Below are positions 35,916 to 46,623 of a stretch of DNA of 64,000 nt, one piece after another; position 1 is the stretch's first letter; the number at the start of each line of letters is the position of its first letter. The DNA comes from Quillaja saponaria. Lineage: Eukaryota > Streptophyta > Magnoliopsida > Fabales > Quillajaceae. Below the pieces are notes generated by a model that had not been told where the DNA came from, ran no database searches, and saw only the letters and a program-made list of their open reading frames with translations. A program made the position numbers and the translations under genes. The stretch lies in the NCBI GenBank assembly GCA_029379385.1, contig CM055611.1, forward strand, positions 25,944,092 through 26,008,091. The letters run 5' to 3'.

Positions 35916-38900
35916 ATGAGTGAAATTCAGGTGTTAGTGGCGGGTTCTAATGTTGCAAAGCTCAATCCTAGAAGAGGGAACGACACTGCTCCGCTGGTTA
36001 ACACTGCTCAGCTGGTTAATGGTAGTAATCGCAATAATGGAACCATTTCAAGAACCAAGAGTGAGTATTTTTCATCAATGGCATTGGCAGGGGCAGATAG
36101 AGACCCATCTTGCATATCATGCACCACTTTCAATATTTTGGCTCCTATCTACAAGCGAATTGATCAGAAGGTATTGTGCTACCTGTTACGCTTTTACATT
36201 CCTATTGTTCCTTCTGTATCTATTATTTTGTTTCTTGTTGCTGATGGAATTCTCTTTGTTCTGGGTATTGAACAGAATCAAGGCCTACGCGAAAGCGACT
36301 TCAGAGCATTCTGGCTGGCAAGGAACCAAATGATTTTGGATTGGTTGCTTTATGAATCATCTTCTATCATATGCCTCCAGGTAGCAACTTTGCTCTTTTT
36401 TCTTTTTCTTTTTTTTTGGTTGTAAACATATTCAGTGGGTAAGGATAGAACCTCTCAAAATGTTAATGGTTGCCTGTTCTGACTTCCACATGTTCTGGCA
36501 ATCATAAATAGGAATTCTGGGTTGGAAATGAAGAACTCGTTCAGATGTACCTAGAGAGGCTTGGGGATGCAGGATACCGTAGCTTCAAGATTGCCAGAAC
36601 CAACAACCGTGGAGATGGTGAGAATGTCCTTTTGATCCCTTCATGTGAATTCTCCAGTGTTGGATGTATTGATCAGCATTAACATCGTGCAAGTTCAAGC
36701 CTTTGTCAATTAAATTCATTTATAGCCTTCTATTAATGCATGGTTGTTTGGCTTGGTTGACCAATTTGAACACAAAGGAAAGCCTTGTATCTCTAGAGCA
36801 AATCATCTGACTTTCTGAATGGAATCTAGAACGTCTACATGTTAGTGCTTTCTCACAGTTTTATTATAGATTTGATTTGTATAGTTCCAAAGATTATGTT
36901 CTCCATTTATGAAAACCAAATAAAAGAGAAAGGTCTGTTATCACCATGCTTATCATTTATATTTATATTAGCCATGTTTTTCCTTAGTACCCTTCATATT
37001 GTTGTGATGCCAGTCACTAATTCATAGGCTAGTCTTTTCAAATGATAACTAAATCATGTTCCTACTATCATTGTCTTTTATTATTTTAATCTATTGCAGA
37101 GTTGTTATCATAATTTAGTAAATGTTTTTGTTCAGAATGGTTGATCCATCGCTGAACATATCATATGTTCTTTATACAGGTCTGCTGACTGCTATAAATA
37201 AGCAATACTTGGATGTTGTGGATTATCGAGAGTTGCTTCTTAATGACTTTGGTGATCGTGTTGCTCAGCTGTTACATGTTTAGGTCGTTGTCCCCTTTGT
37301 TCAAAACTAAAAGGGGCAACTTTAAGCAACAGTTTCTTATTGTGAATACCCACTTGTTATTTCCACATGATTCAAGTCTATCTTTAGTAAGATTGCATCA
37401 GGTATGCATATTCCATAATACAATGTCTACCCATTTCTTATTTATATATTGGTCTTGTGGCCTTTATAGATGTCAATCCTAAACTTACGTTTTACTTTTC
37501 TTTGTAGTAGGTTTACCAGATATTGCAATATGTAGAATCATACCAGAAAGAAAACAAGCTCAATGCCATGCCTATCATTCTATGTGGGTGAGTTTCTTGT
37601 TATGTTTTTGATACAAAGTTTCGGGAAAAAATCTCTTTAACGTGTCTTCTGGAAATGGAATCCTTGTCGATGTTTCCTTTTCTGTTTTACTTTCTGAAGT
37701 GACTGGAATGGAAGCAAGCGTGGACATGTATACAAGTTCCTTAGGTCACAAGGGTTTGTATCTTCATATGATACTGCCCATGAATATACTGACAGTGACG
37801 CTGATGCCCATAAGGTTGACATTCTATGACTACAATCTAATTTCAATGGTATACTTGACCACTACAATATCACAATGCCTGATGCTGATACACTGTTTTC
37901 TTTTTTCTTTCTGCGTGGCTCTGCTGTGTAGTGGATTAGCCACCGCAATCATAGGGGAAATATCTGTGGTGTGGACTTTATTTGGCTTTGCAATCCTAAC
38001 AAATCACGAAAACCTCTTGAAGACAAGTTGGTCTGAAGCTGTATTTGGAATACTAAAGGTGCGAATTGACCCAGGTTTTTTCTTTTCTTTTTTTTCTTTG
38101 CATGCATGTGTGTACGATGAGCCTGTTTTACATTGTTTTGGAGGTTATTTTTGCTCCTACTTTATGTATTTCACTCAGCAATTCCCAAATTAGGTATTGA
38201 TTTGAATCTTCACTCCTTTAAAGATGAATCATTTTAAGAAACTTATTGTCTTTAAAATTTATTTTGTAAGTTCCTTTACCTGTTATGTGCAGCACCAATA
38301 TTAATAAGAGTAATTGAGAAAATGGCATGCAATCAATAGTTGACTGAAAAATTGATGCAACATCTATGGATGACATAGTAGTACTACATGTGCTGTTGGT
38401 ATGATCATGGTAAGCTCACTTGGGTTGCTTTTTAACAATTTTGAATAGTTAGTTAGTTTGTAAAATTGGAGATATGTTGCTCATTCTAGTTGTGGAATCA
38501 GTCGAATTTCAGTTGTTGATGGAAGTTGTTAACTGTTAAGCATAGCTATGTCTATATATATCATCATGTGTGATTTTCCAATTGTCTCCTTTACACATAT
38601 CACTGTGAAAAGAAGGAGCTTGAAACCACGTCCACCTCTTGGATTTTGATTTAGTGTTGAAAAACATATATATATATGTAGATCAACCAAGTTAAGGTTT
38701 CCATTTCTAATACTGAAATGTTCTTGGATTTCAGGACCAGCTGCGAAAAGCTTCATTGACCGATGATGATGCATTTGCCTTTCTGAAGGGTGACAACTGT
38801 GATGATTTTGTAACATATTCTACTTTCTGTGAAGCACTGCGCCAGGTACTTTATATTTGTGTTGTTAACATCTGAAAATCTAAGCATCTAGTCGAATGTA

Positions 38901-39653
38901 GACTCATGGTATTCAGACCTATTACAGGTAAATTTAATTGGTCTTCCTTGTGGACTGTGTTTGGAAGAAGTAAAGGATTTATGGGCAGAAGCAGATCTTG
39001 ATGGAAATGGCCTTGATTTTGAAGAATTCAAGGTATCTTGCGTATGTTCCTTTCTGATTTATTTCTTTTGCCCCTGGACCGTTTAAGTGTATGAAATACC
39101 CCATCCCCTGCACAAACAAACAAAGCAGGAGAAAAGTGCTAGATTAATTCCAGCAAAGCAAGAGACTGAAGGTTTTACATACTACTGTTTAAAATTGGTG
39201 CAAGACAAGAATGTACCATCTATCAAGACTTTTAGTACAATAATCCCCCCCCCCCCCCCCAACATATTCCCTCCTGTGTCTTTGTGTTTAAGTGTCACAG
39301 GTCAAAATATTAAAATTTGTATTCCTATACTCCAGCATGTTACATTGTTGTTATCTGTCTATCCTAGAATAAAATGGTGATATTTGACATTGCAGCAGAA
39401 AATTTGGAACTCTACTTGTTCAGAGCGAGGGGAGGAAAGTCTCAATGGGTGTGTAGAGGACTCTAAATCACCCAGTGAAGAGGAAGGTGCTGGTTTTAAT
39501 GTGAAGAATGCAGCACTCTTTCCCCGTGAAGTTGAGAGAGGAATGTGGCCGGAAGACTATTCACTTTCTGATCATGCTCGACTCACAGTTACTTTCACAC
39601 CAGTAAGGATGCAGTGTGCTCAATCTGATAACTTGAACTACGCACACTTGTAG
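35916..39653 (+). CDS. EF-hand endonuclease/exonuclease/phosphatase protein (At1g02270-like), reading frame disrupted
   Basis: Ten exons: 35916-36170, 36276-36380, 36512-36617, 37180-37401, 37511-37587, 37700-37814, 37932-38058, 38735-38845, 38928-39032 and 39396-39653. EEP-fold motifs are clear: FNILAPIYKRID, catalytic Glu in ICLQEFW, NTHLLFPHDSS, GDWNGSKRGHVY and SHRNHRGNICGVDFIW; a C-terminal EF-hand follows (DLDGNGLDFEEF). Family members resemble CCR4-type nucleases with a calcium-binding tail; function is poorly known. The frame is broken: an in-frame TAG at 37281-37283 where relatives have Glu, a +1 shift in the A-run at 37303-37306, and a +1 shift at 38017-38018 (exon 7 is 127 nt where 126 is expected). 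The EF-hand loop is also one residue short. Splice sites all remain good. Either a young pseudogene or partly a sequence error. Confidence 0.82.
39245..39260. repeat. C16 homopolymer in intron 9 of the EF-hand nuclease gene
   Basis: Sixteen consecutive C residues in an otherwise AT-rich intron. Confidence 0.9.
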
Positions 39654-42483
39654 ATAGAAACACAATCAGAAATGTTTACATATGCACAGCCCATCAAAAG
39701 ATGAAATACAAAATATCCTTCTCAGTTTTCTTGTATTTGCATGGATCAACTTTGTGTATACAAAGGATTTTACCCAGTTTTGACAAAAGCCTTTGCCAAA
39801 ATATTTTTCGGTCTTTTACACTGTATGTTATTCAGGTTTGATTTGTAAGAAAAATTGCATGGACCAAAAACAGTGTGATCTAAAATCCAGACTAAGTATG
39901 AGTTAGTGATTAATACTGAAGTTTATTGTAATGCCTTCTTATGTATATCAATAAATTTGAATACAAAATATAAACATCAAGTCTATTGCTCAGGATTTTT
40001 GCTATTTGCTAAATGCTAACCATTTTCTAGCTTAACCAATGACAACTCAGAACTAGGTGACTCTCAATTCAGAGGCAGTGTAAACCCTTTCCATCCCCCA
40101 AATACTTGTAAAAGGAAACCCAATTCCGCGTTGGCAGGGCGCAAATGAAATAAGTGGGGAACATAACGAACTACAAAACAAAAAGATTTAGAAAGTGATT
40201 GGAGGTACGAATATTTTGTACAGGAAAATAAAAAAGATGTCCACAGACTTGTGGATAGATACTGTTGGGTGCTAGGAAACTACTTGGTGACCAAGTTTTA
40301 TTGTTGGACTCACTTGGTTGACGTGCAAGACAAGGAGAGGAACAATCCAGAAGACTCTGGAGAGGAAAGAGAGAGTAAAAAACGTGTCTTTTTCATTGAG
40401 GTTGAATCCTAATGTATAAAATTATGTTAACAAATAAGGATGCACCGCGTATTAATGGGTTAATAATGAGATATCTATGAAGTCATGGATTGAACAATTA
40501 CGCTTTTGACTAAACTATTGGTTATTTGATAATTTTATTCCGTTCTTATAAGAGGTAGGGTTAAAAATAACGGAACAGTTCACATTTTTATTTAGATTCG
40601 ATCTGATAATTACTTGATTAGTATTTAATTTAAGACAAAAAAAATTAAACTTGAGTTTGAGTTTAGACTCGTTTAATTACTTGTGCTGAGTATCAAATTT
40701 TAAATATTCAACAAGTAGTTTGAATAAATTACTATTATAAATATATTTAATATTAATTATTAAATTAAATAAGTAATTATATATGTTTCTTTACAAAGTA
40801 TTTAAAGCATTAATCAAATAAATATATGAATTTATTTTTCACTTATTTTATTTAATAAATTTATAGAATATTGAATCATAAATTTATTTTTTATGTACTA
40901 TATAATTTTTTAAAGTTTTAAGTAGTTGAATTCCAACTTGAATATTCGAGTTTTAAGCTGCTCAAGCTCAAATTCAAGCTTGAGCTTAAGTATTAACTCA
41001 GTTTATTTTCAACTCTAGTTGCATGAAGTGGTATATTAATTTTTGTTTGAGCGCATATTTGTATTAAGTTTATAATCATATTGTATCAAAGTTTGATACA
41101 ATGTCAAATAATTAATAGATGATAACTTGGAAACATAATGTCAATATACAATTTTAAAAAGTATCCAAAACCGTTGGTTTAGGTCTTTTCTTTAAATCGA
41201 AATAATCATGGCAATTTTTGGTGAAGTTGTTGAAATTTATTTTGTATTATTAGATTTTAGTATATGAATTACATGTATATGCTTACACACATGCTAAATC
41301 ATTTTTCTAAAATTATAAAGTTGTCGTTTTAAATTTTTTTGGGTGCTATTATGTTAGTGAGTAAGTAGGAGTTATGTGGGAAGTTAACATGTGAGTGAGA
41401 AAGAGTTTATAGTAAAATATATATTTTATAACTTATCAATATATATATATATAATAAGTAAAAGAATAAAAACAATTATTGTTTTATATGCATAGAGAGG
41501 GGGTCATTTTTTAACTAAAATGAATAGTAATTATTAAGTTATAAAACAAAATTTAGTTATTAATTAATTTTTTGATAATTTAAATAATTATATATTACAT
41601 AATAAGAGATCTCTCACTTTTATAATAAATAAATATAAATAAGTAAGCCCTTATTTTATAATGTAAATATTATTTCACTTTTTTTTTTTTTTTTTGGTAG
41701 ACATTATTTCACTTTTCTGAATGAAATGAAGTCATCTTTCTTAAAAATAAAAAATTGCAAAAGTCTAAGGTAACGTCCAAATGAGCAAAGATTCTTACGC
41801 GTTATTGACGTACTGTTTATAGAGCAAACACGGTTTGGGTGGTGGGATCCACTTGATAGTAATATTACGTGATAAATTATTCAAATAAAAATTTTCTAAC
41901 GAATATTCATATAAACTTACACATTTTTGTTAAGATTTTATAAATTAAAAATTTATAATATTTTTATTTATAATTTACCATAATTATAATATTATTTAAT
42001 AAATAAATTATAGTATTTTATAATATTTTTCTTAGTTCATCACAAATATCTTATATCAATTCGGTGTAAAGTCTAATATCATTAAAATTTTTGAATTGTC
42101 CTTCCCAACTTTTTTACATTAACAAACGCTTAACATTAAAAAAATTATCAATTACTAAGCTAAACATGAACCACACCTTTCTACTTTAGTTTTATAAAAT
42201 TCGAATTTATAAATATTATATTTATTACAAGCTTTCCAAACAGTTAGAAAAATCCAATACAAAATACAAACTCTACATTTCTAACCGGACAGAGAGTAAA
42301 GGTAGCTTCTGAGTTAAGCATAGAGTGGACTCCGATCAAAATTGAGTCAATGCCTTTCTATTTCTATATCTATAGTGATATAAATATTAGAAGAAAACAC
42401 AAGACCCAGCAAATTGCAAACCAGAGATTAGCAGCAACTTCCTTCACTCTTGTCATTGTGCACTAATTCTCTGTCTTCTACTC
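39654..42483. other. AT-rich intergenic region
   Basis: No gene seen. A stretch around 40660-41010 contains GCTCAAGCTCAAATTCAAGC and related alternating motifs often seen in degraded plant transposons, and a (TA)n tract lies near 41443-41455. The NAC gene promoter should occupy the right end. Confidence 0.45.
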
Positions 42484-45400
42484 TTGTCCATGACGAGCTC
42501 AACATCAATACTTGATGAATGGCCAGTAGGATTAAGATTCCTTCCAACTGATGAAGAGCTTATCAATCACTACCTGAAGCATAAGATGCGTGGCAATGAA
42601 TCCGAGGTTCGAGCTATCCGTGAGGTCGATGTCTGCAAGTGGGAGCCATGGGATTTACCTGGTACATTTTATGCGTATAAAAATTTGATCTTGGACATCC
42701 CCATTAACATTAACATGCCATATTCTGCTTCAATTCTAATTTTGTTATGGTGGGTAATTCTTCTTTTCTGTTTTTGGATATTCATTTTCCCTTAATTGTG
42801 ATATTTTAGATTTATCCGAGATGAAGTCAAAAGATCACCAATGGTTTTTCTTTAGTCTCCGTGAATTGAAGTATTCAAATAGTAATAGGTCTAACAGGAC
42901 AACAAGGGACTGGCTTCTGGAAAGCCACTGGTAAGGACCGTACTATCAAGACTCGAGGTACCAACAAAGTTATTGGCACCAAGAAGACACTGGTGTTCTA
43001 TACAGGTCGTGTTCCGAAGGGCATTAAGGACCAATTGGGTTATTCACGAATATCAATCAAGCTAACATTGATCCTCACCAGGTAACTAGCCTTTGTACAC
43101 CTAATTTACCATCAGGAATTATGGTGGGTTATATATATGTAAACTGAGATGCCATTATGAGTTTCTTAGTTATATTTTTCAATGAATATGTCTATGTTCA
43201 CGCTTTTGTTTCTTATTTTCTGGTTTGACTATGATCAGGGTTTTACCATTTGGTTCAATCAATTTTACTTTCCCTTGACTAATTGTATCATCACGTACTT
43301 TGTAAGCGACTAGTTCACGTCTTTAATCTTGGTCCTTGGTTGAGACAATGTTAAGACTTAATACTAAGAACAATTTGATAGCATAACTTGCAAGGGAAAA
43401 TCATCTCTTTATTTTCTTCAATGATACTGCACAACCTATATGAAAACCACCCTTTTCACTATTTCATATTGCAATGCCCAATTTCTCAATAAGAAAACAC
43501 CAACTAGCTTTATGACTCCAATATAAAATTTTCGTCAGGATAGTGCAATAATGCTACATGATACATAAAAGTCATTCTCAACGGTCAATCATTGTTGTTA
43601 ATTAAGAGAGTTTAGGCATAACAAAATAGTGTAGGTTACATGATGTTATTAGATGCATCATGCACGAGATTTGGTTGTTAATATTGCAGCAACAAAATGA
43701 TTTTGATTATTCTCCAAATTGTACAGAGGGCCTTTGTTATATGTCGTTTAATGGAAAACGCAGAGATATCAACAGAAAGGAGGACTGATATGTTAACCTA
43801 TGGTGATGGAGAGCCAAGTAGCTGTGCAGAGTCTGACTATGAAAAATCAAGCAATAGAGGATACAATTCCAGAGGTTAGAATAAAGAATCTTTATTGGAC
43901 ATCTTCATGACTTGTTTGCATGGGCCATGGCAAAAATATCCTTTAACTGACTTTAATTGCTTCTTTTTTTTTTTTTTTTCTTCTGCAGGTATATGATATG
44001 CTGGAAACAAATCCAGGATCACACTTTCCTGTGGATAATGACCTCTTCTCCATAATGCAGTCACCTGTGAACATAGAGCTCCCCCCTTTCACAGATGTTC
44101 CAGATGAATGCAACAGCTCGCAGTTTGTAAATAATGCTTATGAACAGGAACTAGATCTCACTGATGAATTCTTGAATTCAATTTTAGTTGAACAGGATGA
44201 TTACACCACTGCAGAAATACTTTACTGTCTTGTCAATGACTCCCCCACACTGGAGTCGCAAAGAAAGCTGTACTATGACGATGGTGGCTTAAGCAGTGAT
44301 GCAGACACCGAATCAATCGTTGCACGGGTAAAGATACAGTTTCCAAGTTCTATTGGAGAATACACCTCCAACAGGTCATGAATTACATCAGTCCTATAGG
44401 AGAATATCATGTGGATCATTGTAGTACTGTACATATTAGAGTACATTACTACAATGTTTATGATATTCTCCTGTAAGATTCTCAAAAGATCCTTAAAAGA
44501 TCCTCAAGTGAAATGTAAATTTGAGCGGTGCTGATGTTTTTCTGTAGCTAAATCTCATGCGTTTCTGCACTCTAGACTTCAAGAAGTACTACTTTTTTCT
44601 TTGGGCCTTTTGGTTTAGGATACCTCTTAAATTAAATTCACTAATTGATTCGCTTTTTAATATTACAGCGTGCATACATGGAAGGTGAATATGTTGGTTC
44701 AACAGAGTACCGCCAAATGAAAATGGTTGCAGGATCAGATAGTGCTGCCCGTGCTGATACTCAACTTTCTTTTAACCATATAAGTGGCAGAGAGAAAAAG
44801 GAGAGTATCTTTTATAATAACTTTTTGGGATTTGATACTTCTTCCGGTGAATCAGCTGAAGACAGACATTTTGAAATCAATTTACTTGAAATTGCTAGTG
44901 AAGATTCTACTGTCAGCGTTCCAACTGCTGATACTCATTTTGAGATCAATTCCATTCAAGTTGATAGTGAAGAATCTCCTGTCAGTGTTCCAACTGCAAA
45001 TACACACTTTGGGATTAATTGCATCCAAGTTGCTGATGTTGAATCTCCCATCACTGTGAGAAAGCCGCAAAGGTCAGAGTCGTCCAATACCAACCAGCTT
45101 TCCATCAAAGAGACCTGTCACAAGATCAAGAACCCAAATGCAGAAGAGGGTTTTACGCAGTGCAGAATCCCATGATGAGGTGAGAGGACCTAGCTCCAGC
45201 ATTGCAAACATGGCTATAGCCTGTCTATGCTAAGGAGAGAGATGTTTTATTTGCTGCAAAATTAATTTTCAATATGTCATTGTACTAATTCCATGCTACA
45301 TGTTATGTATTCTGCAGGCAAAGGAGGAAATATCCATTGTGAAATCAAACACAGACAGGAGAAAGGTTCAGGGTATCAGTCCAAGAAAGTATTCTAAACC

Positions 45401-45557
45401 TACGAACATTCCATCATCTGGCATCAATTGGAAGAGTTTCATATCCCTGGAGACACCTCCGCTGAAGCAAAACTCAAGTCCCCAATTGGTATATCTTGTC
45501 AATCTAGTCATAGGACTTTGCTTGTTTGTAGCTGTTATCTTTGAAATGATAGCATAG
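42484..45557 (+). CDS. membrane-tethered NAC transcription factor (NTL type), reading frame disrupted
   Basis: Six exons: 42484 (or 42490)-42661, 42810-43081, 43727-43874, 43989-44327, 44669-45179 and 45318-45557, with good splice sites. The NAC DNA-binding domain is recognisable across exons 1-3 ([88 protein letters not shown]). The C-terminus ends in a transmembrane helix ([20 protein letters not shown]), as in NTL factors that stay at a membrane until proteolytic release under stress. Exon 5 holds three tandem 23-residue repeats. Five +1-nt shifts break the frame: near 42906-42908, 43028-43029, 43055-43056, 43842-43846 and 45141-45150. Removing one base at each restores family sequence and splice phase. 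Pseudogene or assembly error; see findings. Confidence 0.85.
44861..45067 (+). repeat. three tandem 69-bp coding repeats in NAC exon 5
   Basis: Units 44861-44929, 44930-44998 and 44999-45067 each encode 23 residues of the pattern xTHFEINxIQVxSEExPVSV. The third unit is more diverged. They lie in the linker between the NAC domain and the membrane anchor. Confidence 0.9.
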
Positions 45558-45965
45558 GGGAAGTACTATTAGGTTTATACAAAAAAATCATGTTTTTTTT
45601 TTGCACCCAAGTGATTCTGCACAGCAGGCAAATCATTAGATTTTTACCCGAGAGATAAAAAATGGGATGGCTTCAGAAGATGTCCGTATGGGTGTAGGCT
45701 CTTGTCATGTTGTAATGCTTATATCTGGTAACAATTTTTATTTTCATGCACTGTACATGGCAAATGTTATGATAAAATCTGACAATTTGAAATACATCAT
45801 TAGCTCTAGTTTATATTTGAGTCATGACCTCGGGATTTTGTATAAATGACAACATTGATGTGTGTATCAATCATTTGATGATATTGTGAGTTTTACATTG
45901 CATGGACTTCGCTCTTCTGGATTACATTAGCAAATTCCCATACCAGAAAATAAAAAACGAGGTTT
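45558..45965. other. NAC 3' flank
   Basis: Probably 3' untranslated sequence of the NAC gene, then spacer. No other gene seen. Confidence 0.5.
45952..45957 (-). terminator. Pol III terminator of tRNA-Met
   Basis: T6 on the minus strand just downstream of the tRNA gene. Confidence 0.75.
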
Positions 45966-46051
45966 TGGGGTGAGAGAGGCTCGAACTCCCGACCTCAGGA
46001 TAACTCAGAATGCTATGAGACCTACGCGCTAGCCAACTGCGCTACCACCCC
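45966..46051 (-). tRNA. elongator tRNA-Met (CAT) with a short intron
   Basis: On the minus strand the sequence begins GGGGTGGTAGCGCAGTTGGC and ends with the T-arm GAGTTCGAGCC and acceptor TCACCCC plus discriminator A. Acceptor stem pairs G1-C72 to G6-C67. The anticodon CAT sits in CTCATAG and is followed by an insert of about eleven bases, matching the position of the intron known in plant elongator tRNA-Met genes. A run of six T residues (complement of 45952-45957) eight bases downstream is a Pol III terminator. No CCA is encoded, as expected for a nuclear gene. Confidence 0.95.
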
Positions 46052-46623
46052 CTTTCGGTATAAACAATTAATATAATCAGTGGAGTTCTTATTTTTACAA
46101 CCCAGCACATTGATTTAAACAATAAAGTGAGATTACTTTTGAATATATTGCGAAGGGTGCTCTTAATGGGAGATGGGTCCGATTTAAGGTCCACCCACCC
46201 TTCATTGAGAGGGTTTGCGTGGATATACCTACTATAAATTTGTAACTAGCATATTTGTTAAGGAATGAAGTGTTCTGTCTCTGAAACCAGCAGATAATTT
46301 GATGAAGTACAAGCATGGAGTTCAATATTGTTTTGGGACATAACATATTCTGGTGAAGGAAATACTAATTTTGGAGGAACAGGTTGGCATATTTTTGAGC
46401 TAACAAAGAAGTTTCGAGTAAATATAAAATGCATTCATACATTTCACAAAAATTAAAAACGAAAAATGAACTATACATTTCAGAAGAGTTAAAAAGAAAA
46501 CGAAGCACAAAAATGGTGTTTACTAATTACTACGTTCTCAGTCACCAATTGCTCTTCTAATACATTAACAGGAAAAATAAAATTGACACAATTAAACAAT
46601 CAAGTTATGCCATCTTCAATATA
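46052..46623. other. spacer between tRNA-Met and ARV1
   Basis: No gene seen; the right end probably contains the ARV1 3' untranslated region. Confidence 0.5.

Noticed and set aside
37268..37330. Tiny intron of about 50 nt that would bypass the TAG and the +1 shift in exon 4
   Set aside because: A GT...AG pair exists and would keep frame, but 50 nt is below the usual minimum for plant introns and it would remove residues that are conserved in relatives.
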